Positions 1 to 12,375 of a DNA stretch of 64,000 nt are shown piece after piece. The notes beneath the pieces are model-generated. The model had not been told where the DNA came from, did no database searches, and was given only the letters and a program-made list of their open reading frames with translations. Positions within the stretch are counted from its first letter, which is position 1; every line of letters starts with the position of its first letter. The DNA comes from Lysobacterales bacterium. GTDB lineage: Bacteria; Pseudomonadota; Gammaproteobacteria; Xanthomonadales; Wenzhouxiangellaceae. The stretch covers positions 41,301-105,300 of the forward strand of contig PBLG01000001.1 in NCBI GenBank assembly GCA_002722315.1, given 5' to 3'. Made by a program: the position numbers and the translations under genes.

Positions 1-483
1 ATAGACGCGCGCTTCGCCAATTCGCCGACCGAAACCAAGACATCGACCGAGGCCGGCTTCGCGGCGAGTTTCGCCGCCCAGTTCGGCAATATCGGCCTGA
101 TCGTGCAAATGATTCTCGGGTGCGTGTTCTTCACGCTGCTGCTGATCTCGGGCAACACCATGGCCCAGGCCGTGCGCGAGCGCACCGGTGAACTTGCGGT
201 ACTCAAGACCATCGGTTTCAGCGACGCCCGGGTTACCGGCATGGTGCTGGCCGAGAGCCTGCTGGTCGCAGTAGTCGGGGGCGTTATCGGGCTGCTGATT
301 GGCGGATTGTTCGTGACCGGCGCGGCCTCGGCGCTGGCGCAGTTCTTTCCCGGCCTGGCCATGAGCAGCGGCACCCTGCTCTGGGGCCTGATGCTTGCGG
401 TCGCGCTTGGCCTGGTCACCGGTGCCTGGCCGGCCTGGCGCGCGGCCCGGCTCGATGTCATCGATGCCATGGGGAGGCGCTGA
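1..483 (+). CDS. ABC transporter permease, FtsX/MacB type, C-terminal part (5' end outside window)
   Basis: The reading frame is open from the first base, so the gene begins upstream of the window. The visible 160 residues hold the last periplasmic stretch and three hydrophobic segments (about residues 37-57, 80-108 and 115-137). Between the first two is the cytoplasmic loop typical of FtsX-like permeases (MAQAVRERTGELAVLKTIGF). Such permeases pair with a cytoplasmic ATPase and act in export or in moving lipophilic substrates at the inner membrane. It ends 2 bases before a second permease of the same fold, so the two probably form a heterodimer. The ATPase gene is expected just upstream. Substrate unknown. 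Confidence 0.85.
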   Translation: MDARFANSPTETKTSTEAGFAASFAAQFGNIGLIVQMILGCVFFTLLLISGNTMAQAVRERTGELAVLKTIGFSDARVTGMVLAESLLVAVVGGVIGLLIGGLFVTGAASALAQFFPGLAMSSGTLLWGLMLAVALGLVTGAWPAWRAARLDVIDAMGRR

Positions 484-485
484 TC

Positions 486-1643
486 ATGGAACAGATCCTC
501 GTCATCACCCTGCAGAACCTCAAGAGCATTCCCGGCCGGCTGGGCACATCGCTGGTCGCCGTGGTCGGCGTCGCCGGCGTTGTCGCGGTGCTGGTGGCCG
601 TGCTTTCGATGGCGCGCGGTTTCGAGAACACGCTGGAATCGGGCACCTCGCCGGGCAATGTCATCGTGCTGCGCTCGGGCTCGAGCTCCGAGCTCGACTC
701 GGGCTTCCAGGGCGACCAGGCGCGGATCATCGCTCAGGCCGAGCAACTGGCACTGGTTTCGCCAGAGGTCTACGTGATCGTCGACCTGGAAAAGAAATCC
801 TCGCAGACGCAGGCCAACGTGCCGATGCGCGGGGTCGGCGCGGACGCCGCGGCGATTCGCAGTGACTTCAGGATCATCGACGGCCGAATGTTCGAGCCCG
901 GGCGCAGGGAACTGGTCGCCGGCCGTGGCGCCGCCGACCAGTTCGCGGGTCTGGCGGTGGGCAACACGCTGGAATTCGGCACCGAGCGCTGGGACGTGGT
1001 CGGCATCTTCGAGTCCGGCGGCGGGTCGGCGGAGTCCGAGCTGTGGACCGATTCGGCCACGTTGCAGGGCGCTTACCGGCGCGGCAACAGCTTCTCGGTA
1101 GTCTACGGTCGCCTCGACGATCCGGGACGATTCACCGAGTTCAAGGACGCCCTGACCAGCGACCCGCAGCTATCGGTGCGGGTGGAGCGCGAATCGGAAT
1201 ACTTCGCCGAGCAGTCGCGCGCGCTGTCGACGTTCGTCTCGGTGGTCGGCTACGGGATCGCCGTGCTGATGGCGCTGGGGGCGTTGTTCGGCGCGCTCAA
1301 CACGATGTACACGGCGGTCTCCGACCGGGCCCGCGAAATCGCGACGCTGCGCGCGCTGGGGTTCACGCCGGTCGCGATCGTGGTCTCGGTGATGGCCGAG
1401 GCCATGCTGCTGGCGCTGGCCGGCGGCCTGATCGGCGCCGGGCTGGCCTGGCTGCTGTTCAACGGCTTCACCGTCTCGACGCTGAACTTCTCCAGCTTCA
1501 GCCAGGTGGTGTTCGCGTTCGCGGTCACCCCGGGCCTGCTGGTGCAGGGCATCGTGATCGCGCTTATCATCGGGCTGGTCGGCGGGCTTGCGCCTGCCAT
1601 ACGCGCGGCGCGCATGCCGATCGTCTCGGCGCTGCGCGAGTAA
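486..1643 (+). CDS. ABC transporter permease, FtsX/MacB type
   Basis: 385 residues with the MacB arrangement: a TM helix near the N-terminus (about 20-45), a long periplasmic MacB_PCD-like domain (about 50-250), then three C-terminal TM helices (about 258-283, 302-330, 345-370). The loop SDRAREIATLRALGFTP after the second TM helix is the FtsX-family signature. It starts 2 bases after the preceding permease gene, so the two are translationally linked and probably form one transporter. The family includes the MacB and YknZ exporters; nothing here identifies the cargo. The operon appears to end here, 39 bases before a VOC gene that may be cotranscribed. Confidence 0.87.
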   Translation: MEQILVITLQNLKSIPGRLGTSLVAVVGVAGVVAVLVAVLSMARGFENTLESGTSPGNVIVLRSGSSSELDSGFQGDQARIIAQAEQLALVSPEVYVIVDLEKKSSQTQANVPMRGVGADAAAIRSDFRIIDGRMFEPGRRELVAGRGAADQFAGLAVGNTLEFGTERWDVVGIFESGGGSAESELWTDSATLQGAYRRGNSFSVVYGRLDDPGRFTEFKDALTSDPQLSVRVERESEYFAEQSRALSTFVSVVGYGIAVLMALGALFGALNTMYTAVSDRAREIATLRALGFTPVAIVVSVMAEAMLLALAGGLIGAGLAWLLFNGFTVSTLNFSSFSQVVFAFAVTPGLLVQGIVIALIIGLVGGLAPAIRAARMPIVSALRE

Positions 1644-1682
1644 GCGACCGCGCGTCACCCGAATCAGGCGAGGAGACACCGA

Positions 1683-2084
1683 ATGGCAAAGGTAACCGGG
1701 CTGGGCGGCCTGTTCTTCAAGGCCGAAGACACCGACAAGACTCGCGAGTGGTACTCGCGCCACCTCGGCATTCCGTTCACCGAATGGGGCGGCTGGGGCT
1801 GGGAGTGGCGGCACCGCGACGATCCCGAACACGTCGGGCGAACCGAATGGGCGCCGTTCAAGGCCGATACCGAATACATGAATCCGAGCGACAAGCCGTT
1901 CATGATGAATTTCCGGGTCGACGACCTCGATGCACTGATCGAGCAGCTGAAGACGGCAGGCGTGGAGCTGGTCGGCGAGCCCGAGTCGCACGAATACGGC
2001 AAATTTGCCTGGATCATGGACCCCAACGGCATCAAGATCGAGTTGTGGGAGCCGGCCGGGGAGGTGCGGGACGATGCCGGATGA
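1683..2084 (+). CDS. VOC (glyoxalase/bleomycin-resistance fold) family protein
   Basis: 133 residues forming one vicinal-oxygen-chelate domain. The N-terminal half has a strand plus helix with the WYSRHLGIPF motif, and the C-terminal half ends in DPNGIKIELWEP, where the Glu is the usual metal-ligand position. A good ribosome site (AGGAGA) lies about 8 bases before the ATG. VOC proteins include glyoxalases, dioxygenases and resistance proteins, so the reaction cannot be assigned. It overlaps the next VOC gene by 11 bases, implying coupled translation. Confidence 0.82.
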   Translation: MAKVTGLGGLFFKAEDTDKTREWYSRHLGIPFTEWGGWGWEWRHRDDPEHVGRTEWAPFKADTEYMNPSDKPFMMNFRVDDLDALIEQLKTAGVELVGEPESHEYGKFAWIMDPNGIKIELWEPAGEVRDDAG

Positions 2085-2874
2085 CCCGCTGACCTTCGAT
2101 CACGGTCAGTTCTGCCGGGTGGATCTCAACGCCCGCGAACCCGACGCGGCGCGCGCCTTCTACAGCGGGCTGTTCGGCTGGACCGGCGAGTTTGCCGGAC
2201 GCGCGGCCGAGGCCGGGCCTTACGAGCGTTTCGTTCTCGACGGGCGGGTGGTCGCCGGCATGGGCCGGATGAGCGACGAAATGCGCGACGCCGGCACGCC
2301 TTCGGTGTGGGTCAATTACATTTGCGTCGACGACGTCGATGCCATCGTCGAGCGCGCCGGGCAGCTTGGCGGCACGATCCGGATGCCGGCCACGGATATC
2401 TCGAAGGCCGGCCGGATGGCGTTCGTCGACGACCCCTCCGGGGCGTCGATCGCTTTCTGGCAGCCCGGCCTGGATCGAGGCGCCGAAGCGGTCACACGGC
2501 CGGGTGCCTTCTGCTGGAACGAGCTGGCGACGCCGGACCTGGCCGCTGCTGCGGAATTCTACGGCGAGCTGCTGGGCTGGGCGTACCGCGACAATCCGCA
2601 CTCGCCGGCGCCCTACCGAATCATCGAGAACAACGAGCGGCCCAACGGCGGAATGCTGCAGATGACCGAGGAATGGGGCGACATGCCGGCTCACTGGATG
2701 GTCTATTTCGCCGTCGAAGACGCCGGCGCTGCCGCCGAGCGTGCTCGCGCGCTCGGCGGACAGGTTCACCACGGACCGTTCGACACCGCGGCGGGCAGGC
2801 TGGTGGTCTGCCAGGACCTCCAGGGCGCCATGTTTCATGCCCTGGAGCTGGCCGGCGACCCGATGGCGGGCTGA
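2074..2874 (+). CDS. Two-domain VOC family protein
   Basis: 266 residues with two tandem VOC modules. The first opens at about residue 9 (GQFCRVDLNAREPDAARAFY) and the second at about residue 142 (GAFCWNELATPDLAAAAEFY). The second module ends with the strand carrying GAMFHALE. The duplicated architecture resembles CFP30B-like VOC proteins of unknown reaction. The ATG at 2074 is preferred because the protein then begins just before the first VOC strand and overlaps the upstream VOC gene by 11 bases. An in-frame extension to 2005 would lie wholly inside that gene. Function beyond the fold is unknown. Confidence 0.82.
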   Translation: MPDDPLTFDHGQFCRVDLNAREPDAARAFYSGLFGWTGEFAGRAAEAGPYERFVLDGRVVAGMGRMSDEMRDAGTPSVWVNYICVDDVDAIVERAGQLGGTIRMPATDISKAGRMAFVDDPSGASIAFWQPGLDRGAEAVTRPGAFCWNELATPDLAAAAEFYGELLGWAYRDNPHSPAPYRIIENNERPNGGMLQMTEEWGDMPAHWMVYFAVEDAGAAAERARALGGQVHHGPFDTAAGRLVVCQDLQGAMFHALELAGDPMAG

Positions 2875-2930
2875 CCGCTCGAAGTGTGACCGATTTTCGC
2901 TCAGTCACCCCCCAGTCGACGATATCAAGC

Positions 2931-2939
2931 TGGTATAAT
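2931..2939 (+). promoter_or_regulatory. Extended -10 promoter of the ATP synthase operon
   Basis: The gap between the VOC gene and atpI contains TGGTATAAT, a perfect extended -10 element (TGn plus TATAAT). No good -35 hexamer lies 16-18 bases upstream, which is normal for extended -10 promoters. Transcription would start near 2946, leaving a leader of about 65 bases before the atpI GTG. Assignment rests on motif and position only. Confidence 0.6.
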
Positions 2940-3011
2940 TCTCGGGCTTTGCGGCTCTGGAATCGTTTGGGCCGCTTGTTTTTTTGATGCGCCGCGGGGA
3001 TTGGACAGGCT

Positions 3012-3470
3012 GTGTCTACCGACATGTCTAACGATTCCGGCAAGCCGGAAAACAACCAATCCGCCCCTGACGCCGCCGGTTTCGCCCGGACCGTCGTCTG
3101 GCTGCTGAGAACGCAGGCGGTAATGGCGGTGGCAGCGGCGATCGCCGCCGGCATCTTCGCCGGGAAAGGATGGGCGCTTGGTGTGCTGTCCGGCGGCGGC
3201 ATCGGGATCGTGCTGACGGCCATTTCGGCCTTGCGCACGGGAGCAGTTTCGGCCTCCGGCGATCCGGCGGCCATGGCGGCCGCGTTCTATCGCGGCATGC
3301 TGTTGAAGATGGCGCTTGCCGTGGTGATGTTCGTCGTCGTTGCGGCCATGTTCGCCGAATGGTTTTTGCCGGTGATTGCCGGCTACGTGGTCACGCTGGT
3401 GGCCTATTGGATTGCACTGCTGCGAATCGGGCGTCAAGCGGATTCGGGCGGGGCATTGAACGACGAGTGA
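3012..3470 (+). CDS. atpI: ATP synthase protein I
   Basis: 152 residues with a hydrophilic N-terminus and four hydrophobic segments (about 36-53, 54-74, 96-116, 118-136), the standard AtpI topology. AtpI helps assemble the c-ring of the F1Fo ATP synthase and is usually the first gene of the atp operon, as here. GTG at 3012 is used as start; an ATG at 3024 is also possible. The next gene, atpB, is unusually far away (284 bases) because an inverted-repeat element sits in the gap. Confidence 0.88.
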   Translation: MSTDMSNDSGKPENNQSAPDAAGFARTVVWLLRTQAVMAVAAAIAAGIFAGKGWALGVLSGGGIGIVLTAISALRTGAVSASGDPAAMAAAFYRGMLLKMALAVVMFVVVAAMFAEWFLPVIAGYVVTLVAYWIALLRIGRQADSGGALNDE

Positions 3471-3471
3471 T

Positions 3472-3740
3472 TAGTGGTCCTTCAACATGATAATTACGGA
3501 TTCAGTTGGTCTGTCAGCGTTCAGGGGAAGGCGCGGCTCGCAGTCAATGGCCATCGCCCTTTACAAGAGCCGGAACGCCGCCATGGACGCTGACAGGCCA
3601 ACCCTTCGGGCGCTCCTGTGGCGCAGCGCTGCGGCGTTCCCGTGCTTGCCAAGGGGGACGGCCATTGACTGCGCACGGCGCCTTGCAGCGCAGCGCCACA
3701 GGAACGCTGAAACCGCAATTATCATGTTGAAGAACCACTA
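3472..3740 (+). mobile_element. MITE-like foldback element between atpI and atpB
   Basis: A 269-bp element bounded by inverted terminal repeats at 3472-3505 and 3707-3740 that match at 31 of 34 positions. Both ends read TAGTGG going inward, so a TA target duplication is possible, as in IS630/mariner-type MITEs. A second inverted pair lies inside around 3538-3560 and 3651-3672 (core CAGTCAATGGCC), so nearly the whole element can fold on itself. No transposase frame is present. The atpB ribosome site (AGGGA) lies at the right edge. The strand is arbitrary. Confidence 0.72.
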
Positions 3741-3751
3741 GGGACGACTGA

Positions 3752-4552
<801 letters not shown>

Positions 4553-4626
4553 TCAAGCATCAACCAACCCATGATCGTTTACTTTTATTCGGTTCATTTT
4601 TGACAAAGCACTACTCCAGGAGATAA

Positions 4627-4899
<273 letters not shown>

Positions 4900-4951
4900 A
4901 CGCGCTTGCGAACCTCAAGCCTGAAACCTGAACCAACCGCAGGGAACTGAT

Positions 4952-5425
4952 ATGGATGTCTCTCTGGGCACCCTGATCGGCCAGGCCGGTACCTTCCTGG
5001 TGCTGGTCCTGGTCACCATGAAATTCGTGTGGCCGCCCTTGACCCAGGCCATGGAAGAGCGTCGGCAGAAGATCGCCGAAGGCCTGGCGCAGTCCGACGA
5101 GGCCGAGAAGGCGCTGGAAAAGGCCGAGCAGCAAGCCGAGCAGATCATTCGTGAAGCGCGGGCCAAATCCGGCGAAATCATCGACCAGGCCGGCAAGCGC
5201 GGCAACGAGATCGTCGAGCAGGCCAAGCAGGACGCCATCGCCGAGCGCGATCGCCAGGTTGCCGCGGCCGAGGCCGACATCAAGCTGGCGGCCAACCAGG
5301 CGCGCGAGGTGCTGCGCGAACGGCTGGCCGAGCTGGCCATCAGCGGCGCCGAGCGGGTCATCGAGCAGGAGCTCGATGCCGAGCGTCATCGCAAGCTGCT
5401 CGACAAGCTGGCCGCGGAGCTCTAG
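4952..5425 (+). CDS. atpF: F1Fo ATP synthase subunit b
   Basis: 157 residues: one N-terminal TM helix (about 8-26), then a long, charged, largely helical stalk rich in Glu, Lys, Gln and Ala (about 35-150). This is the b-subunit peripheral stalk, which dimerises and links Fo to the delta subunit. It lies between atpE and atpH and ends 6 bases before atpH. Confidence 0.95.
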   Translation: MDVSLGTLIGQAGTFLVLVLVTMKFVWPPLTQAMEERRQKIAEGLAQSDEAEKALEKAEQQAEQIIREARAKSGEIIDQAGKRGNEIVEQAKQDAIAERDRQVAAAEADIKLAANQAREVLRERLAELAISGAERVIEQELDAERHRKLLDKLAAEL

Positions 5426-5431
5426 ACGACC

Positions 5432-5980
5432 ATGCTGGCCGAAACCACACTGGCACGACCCTACGCGCGGGCGGCGTTCAGCCTGGCCGACCAGGCCGGC
5501 ACCGTCGAATCGTGGAGCGCCGCGCTCGCCACGGCCTCCGAGGCCGTCGAATCCGAAGCCATGCAGCGCGTCATCGGCCATCCCAAGGTGGATGAAAAGC
5601 GTCTGCTGGGCCTGTTCGACGAAGTGCTCGGCGAGGCTGCAGAGGGTAATAACAATCGCGCCTTCAGGAGTTTCCTGACCGTGCTGATGCACTATCGGCG
5701 GCTGCCGATGCTGCCGGAAATCGCGGCACAGTTCGAAACGCTGCGCCGGGCAAGCGAGCATCGCCTGAAGGTCAACGTGACCTCGGCCGTGGAAATGGAT
5801 GCCGACCAGCTTGAAAGGCTGGCCGCGCGCCTGCGCGAGAAGTTCGGCACCGAAATCGAGATGGAAACCGGCGTTGACGCCGACCTGATCGGCGGGCTTG
5901 TGGTGCGTGCCGGCGACAAGGTCATAGACGCCAGCGTGCGCGGACGGCTGGAGCAGCTTGGAAGGCAGCTGGTCCGTTAG
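5432..5980 (+). CDS. atpH: F1Fo ATP synthase subunit delta
   Basis: 182 residues, the normal length for OSCP/delta. The helical N-terminal domain begins [15 protein letters not shown], the classic delta signature. The C-terminal part has the conserved [21 protein letters not shown] segment. Delta joins the b-dimer stalk to the top of the alpha3beta3 head. It starts 6 bases after atpF. Confidence 0.95.
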   Translation: MLAETTLARPYARAAFSLADQAGTVESWSAALATASEAVESEAMQRVIGHPKVDEKRLLGLFDEVLGEAAEGNNNRAFRSFLTVLMHYRRLPMLPEIAAQFETLRRASEHRLKVNVTSAVEMDADQLERLAARLREKFGTEIEMETGVDADLIGGLVVRAGDKVIDASVRGRLEQLGRQLVR

Positions 5981-6083
5981 GCCGGCGATTACGAATCGAC
6001 AACCGAATCATCCAAATGGAATTGGCGACAAGTTTGTCCATGAAAGTCGCAATTTCGCAACCGATCAAACGAGTAATCAAGAC

Positions 6084-7631
<1,548 letters not shown>

Positions 7632-7634
7632 CTG

Positions 7635-7690
7635 GCGCGCGCCTTGTGCCCGCTGGCTGCGTTATCGAAGCCGCTTGATATTGCACACGT
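7635..7690 (+). repeat. Half copy of the atp-operon palindromic repeat (atpA-atpG gap)
   Basis: The stretch starting GGCGCGC, then CGCTGGCTGCGTT and a degenerate GCCGCTTGATATT, resembles the left arm of the palindromic element in the atpD-atpC gap (10042-10090), which shares the core GCTGGCTGCGTT. No matching right arm is present. Identified by eye only. Confidence 0.35.
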
Positions 7691-7708
7691 AATTCGGGAA
7701 CGATTTGA

Positions 7709-8572
7709 ATGAGTGGATCAAAGGAAATCGTAGGCCAGATCAAGAGCATCAAGAACACGCGCAAGGTCACGCGCGCGCTCGAGATGGTCTCGGCATCGAA
7801 GATTCGCAAGGCCCAGGATCGGATGCAGGCCTCGCGGCCGTATGCGCGCATGATTCGCCAGGCGATCGGCCACCTGGCCCACGCCAATCCCGAGTACAAG
7901 CATCCGTTCACGCAGCAGCGCGAAGACATCAAGCGCGTCGGCTACGTGATCATTTCCTCCGACCGCGGACTCTGCGGCGGGCTGAACAACAACATGTTCC
8001 GCCAGCTGCTCGGCCGTTTCCGCGAGCACCAGGAAAACGGCCAGGAAGTCAGCCTGGTATTGATCGGCAAGAAGGGCCAGCAGTTCTTCAAGCGCATCAA
8101 GGTCGAAATCGTGGCTGCGGTCCAGGACCTGGGCGAGCAGCCTCAGCTCGAAAAGCTGATCGGGTCGATCAAGATCATGCTCGACGGCTATCGCGACGGC
8201 ACGATGGACGAAATCTTCCTGTGCTACAACGATTTCGTCAACACCATGACCCAGCGCGTGACGGTCGACCAGTTGCTGCCCCTGCCGCCGGCCACCGACG
8301 AGCCGATGCTCAAGTACTGGGATTACCTGTACGAGCCGGACCCGGAATCGCTGCTCGACGACCTGCTGGTTCGCTACATCGAATCGCTGGTCTACAACGC
8401 GACGCTGGAAAACCTGGCCAGCGAGCACGCGGCGCGGATGGTGGCGATGAAGAACGCGTCGGACAACGCCAACAACCTGATCGACGAGCTGAACCTGGCC
8501 TACAACAAGGCCCGCCAGGCCGCGATTACCCAGGAAATTTCCGAGATCGTCGGCGGTGCCGCCGCGGTCTGA
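7709..8572 (+). CDS. atpG: F1Fo ATP synthase subunit gamma
   Basis: 287 residues, the rotating central shaft. The N-terminal helix begins [30 protein letters not shown], and the C-terminal helix ends with [13 protein letters not shown] and [13 protein letters not shown]; both are strongly conserved in gamma. The central Rossmann-like part includes [12 protein letters not shown]. Located between atpA and atpD as in other gammaproteobacteria. Confidence 0.96.
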   Translation: MSGSKEIVGQIKSIKNTRKVTRALEMVSASKIRKAQDRMQASRPYARMIRQAIGHLAHANPEYKHPFTQQREDIKRVGYVIISSDRGLCGGLNNNMFRQLLGRFREHQENGQEVSLVLIGKKGQQFFKRIKVEIVAAVQDLGEQPQLEKLIGSIKIMLDGYRDGTMDEIFLCYNDFVNTMTQRVTVDQLLPLPPATDEPMLKYWDYLYEPDPESLLDDLLVRYIESLVYNATLENLASEHAARMVAMKNASDNANNLIDELNLAYNKARQAAITQEISEIVGGAAAV

Positions 8573-8642
8573 CCGAACATTTGCAGAAATAGAGAAACTC
8601 GGGTTCCCGCCAGGGCGCCCACCGACCAGAAACGAGGTTTGA

Positions 8643-10040
<1,398 letters not shown>

Positions 10041-10049
10041 AGGCGCGCT

Positions 10050-10149
10050 ATTCGCTCGCTGGCTGCGTTTTCGGCACGGCTGAAATACTTACGTACAACA
10101 CCGTACGCTCCGTTTTCAGCCGTGCCTCAAGCCTTGCCAGCGAACGAAT
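10050..10149 (+). repeat. Nested palindromic repeat in the atpD-atpC gap
   Basis: Outer arms at 10050-10063 and 10136-10149 pair with one mismatch (ATTCGCTCGCTGGC and its complement). Inner arms at 10073-10085 and 10114-10126 (GGCACGGCTGAAA) pair perfectly. The loop holds an imperfect GTAC...GTAC palindrome like those after atpC. Transcribed, this is a long hairpin between atpD and atpC that could tune atpC expression or mRNA decay. That role is an inference. Confidence 0.7.
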
Positions 10150-10207
10150 ATCGCACCTTTGCAAAGTAGATGATTCCGCGTCGCAACGGCAAGCAGTGAG
10201 AAATTAA

Positions 10208-10633
10208 ATGGCATCGACAATTCAATGCGATATCGTCAGCGCCGAGGCGGAGATCTTTTCCGGTGCGGCGTCCATGGTGGTGATCACCGGTGAGGAAGGC
10301 GAGCTCGGCATCGCGCCGCGTCACGCCCCGCTGCTGACCCGGATCAAGCCCGGGCAGGTTCGGGTGATGCTGCCCGAGGGCGGAGAGGAGTTCTACTACG
10401 TCTCCGGCGGCATGCTCGAAGTCCAGCCGCACGTGGTCACGGTGCTGGCGGATACCGCCGCGCGCGCCGCCGATCTCGACGAAGCGGCAGCGGTCAAGGC
10501 CAAGGAAGAGGCCGAGCGGGCGCTGTCGGACCGCAGCGCCGACATGGAAATGGCGCAGGCCCAGGCGCAGTTGGCCGAGGCCGTTGCGCAGTTGGCGGCG
10601 TTGGAGAGACTCCGCAAGAACCTCAAACGCTGA
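10208..10633 (+). CDS. atpC: F1Fo ATP synthase subunit epsilon
   Basis: 141 residues, the normal length. The N-terminal beta-sandwich includes [18 protein letters not shown] and [19 protein letters not shown], followed by a C-terminal helical hairpin (about 88-140) rich in Ala and Glu. Epsilon binds gamma and inhibits ATP hydrolysis. Last gene of the operon; separated from atpD by a palindromic repeat. Confidence 0.95.
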   Translation: MASTIQCDIVSAEAEIFSGAASMVVITGEEGELGIAPRHAPLLTRIKPGQVRVMLPEGGEEFYYVSGGMLEVQPHVVTVLADTAARAADLDEAAAVKAKEEAERALSDRSADMEMAQAQAQLAEAVAQLAALERLRKNLKR

Positions 10634-10926
10634 AAAATCACTGCAAAGCTACTGCGCGGGCGCCTGACGGCGTCCGGCGGTGCTCGGCATCCTCACGTAC
10701 CTGTTTGTACGCTGCGGTGCCTGCGCTCCGGCGGCCACCGTCAGCCACCCGCTCGCTACGCTTTGCAGCGATTTTTCCCCGTAGCAGATTTCTTGAGCCC
10801 TTCGCGAGGCGCCGGTGGTGCTCGGCACCCTCACGTAACGTCGTACGCTGCGGTGCCTGTGCTCCAGCGGTCGACGACAGCGGCCCGCTCGCTACGCTTT
10901 GCTGCGATTTTTCCCCGCAGCAGAGT
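10634..10926 (+). repeat. Two adjacent copies of a palindromic intergenic repeat after atpC
   Basis: The 501-base gap between atpC and the next gene is largely made of this repeat; no gene is evident in it. Copy 1 has a left arm AAAAATCACTGCAAAGC (about 10634-10651) and a near-perfect complementary right arm ending GCTTTGCAGCGATTTTT (about 10759-10777). Its centre is GGTGCTCGGCATCCTCACGT, then GTACGCTGCGGTGCC. Copy 2 (10817-10926) repeats the centre and right arm with a period of 138 bases. The short frames crossing it vary with the repeat and look non-coding. The arms could act as a strong transcription terminator after atpC. Confidence 0.68.
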
Positions 10927-11134
10927 TCCTTCGTTCTTAGCGAACCGGTGATCCCGCCTGGATTTCTCCCTTGCCGAGCCCGCATTTCGACTGCTTGATC
11001 CGCATTCGCATTCCCGTGGTCGCGCCGGGCGGGTGAACCTGTTTTCGGGGGGGGCGTTATCCGAGGGCCGGTTGAATAGAACGCACGCTCTAATCTGATA
11101 TGCTAGGCAGAAACCAGGTCATAAGGGTGATGAG

Positions 11135-11542
11135 ATGCGGATATGTGCTTCGTTATTGTTCATTGCTTCATGCTTGGTGTTGGGGGGATGTGGTCAAGGG
11201 GAAGCACCAATATCCAACGATAGACTGATCGAAAGTTTCGAGCAGGGCAGGACAGGAATCTGGGTGAGCGCCGAGGCGCCGGTCGTCCAGTTGCTTGGCG
11301 ACGAGGACATCGGCGGCCAGCGCCAGCGCTTCACGATTCGACCCCAGGAGGGCGTGGTCGTGCAGGTGCGACACTCGCTGGACGACTCGGCCCGTGTGCC
11401 GGTCGAGCGCGGTGACGTCGTCCGGGTCCAGGGCTACTACCAGTGGGATGCGCGCGGCGGCTTCATTTCGCGGACATTCAGCGACCCGGAACAACCGGGG
11501 GGCGGCGGCTGGATCGAACACGAAGGCGAGCGCTACGACTGA
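11135..11542 (+). CDS. DUF3465-like lipoprotein
   Basis: 135 residues. The N-terminus is a lipoprotein signal with lipobox VLGGC (Cys19). The mature part carries a small beta-domain with QRQRFTIR, RVPVERGDVVRVQGYYQWD and GGGWIEHEGERYD. This matches my recollection of the DUF3465 pattern (QRF...RVP..GD.V...G.Y.W...GG), which is an OB-like fold of unknown function. AAGGG lies 9 bases before the ATG. Monocistronic as far as can be seen; the next gene converges on it. Confidence 0.68.
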   Translation: MRICASLLFIASCLVLGGCGQGEAPISNDRLIESFEQGRTGIWVSAEAPVVQLLGDEDIGGQRQRFTIRPQEGVVVQVRHSLDDSARVPVERGDVVRVQGYYQWDARGGFISRTFSDPEQPGGGGWIEHEGERYD

Positions 11543-11611
11543 TACCGAAGCGGCCCTTCACCCAGCTATACCGAGCGGCGCCGGCATCGCAACCGGCACC
11601 GCCATGTTCGC

Positions 11612-12283
11612 TCAATCGTCAAAATACTCGGGCTCGGCGCCCTGTATCTCGCCAACGGTTGCGCTTTCATGAATCTGGAGGTTGACCGGCCGCTCGAAGA
11701 CCAGCGGGCCGCCGACTTCGGAATCGGCGTGAATGATCACCGTCACCGGCTTGTCGGCCTTGGCGAACCGGGACTTTGCGACCCTCAATTCGCCCAGTAC
11801 GCGGCTTCCCTTCTCGAGTACGATCCCGCCGTTGTTGTTCTTTACCGATCCGGCGATCCCGCCCTCGATTCGTATCTGCCCGTTCACGGATTCCAGCGCA
11901 CCATCCACCCGTCCCCCGGATTGCAGCACGACCAGGCCGTTGACCGTCGCGACGCCGCCCGAGATTGTTGCGTCCTGGCCGATTTCGATGGAGCCGTTGA
12001 CCCCCTCGACATGCTCCGCCGACGCCCCGGCCCCGATCGTGATCTTGCCGTTGACGGTCGAAACGTGTCCGGCCACTGTCGTGTTCGAGCCGATGCTGAT
12101 GGACCCATTCACGCTCTCCACGTCGCCATTGACGCTGCTTTCGTCGCCGACCCTCACCGAGCCGTTGACAGTGCCCAGCCCGCGGTCCACGTCGGTACCG
12201 CTCGCGACGTCGATATCGCTGTTCATCCCGAAGCACCCGCCGAGCCAGAGCACGGCAAAAAAGACGGAAATTCGTAGCCTCAT
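11612..12283 (-). CDS. Beta-solenoid lipoprotein with VNG repeats (polymer-forming/bactofilin-like)
   Basis: 223 residues. ATG at 12283 gives a short signal with lipobox LGGC (Cys17); the frame runs 11 codons further upstream but that part is not signal-like. The mature chain is built of about seven 18-20-residue repeats centred on VNG followed by alternating hydrophobics (VNGSISIG, VNGKITIG, VNGSIEIG, VNGLVVL, VNGQIRIEG). This is typical of a right-handed beta-solenoid related to polymer-forming cytoskeletal proteins. Anchored in a membrane facing the periplasm. Role unknown; perhaps a periplasmic scaffold. It lies upstream of nothing obvious and downstream of ttcA on the same strand. Confidence 0.7.
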   Translation of the reverse strand: MRLRISVFFAVLWLGGCFGMNSDIDVASGTDVDRGLGTVNGSVRVGDESSVNGDVESVNGSISIGSNTTVAGHVSTVNGKITIGAGASAEHVEGVNGSIEIGQDATISGGVATVNGLVVLQSGGRVDGALESVNGQIRIEGGIAGSVKNNNGGIVLEKGSRVLGELRVAKSRFAKADKPVTVIIHADSEVGGPLVFERPVNLQIHESATVGEIQGAEPEYFDD

Positions 12284-12375
12284 GAGTCCCGCTCCCGATG
12301 AGTATTGAATAGACAACCAATCATACGCCCGGCCCTAAGCGCGCGTAAGTCCCGAAAGTCACGCCCCGTGGAGGG

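Noticed and set aside
10638..10998. Several 60-115-codon frames after atpC on both strands
   Set aside because: They lie in the palindromic repeats, change with the repeat copies and have no supporting features.
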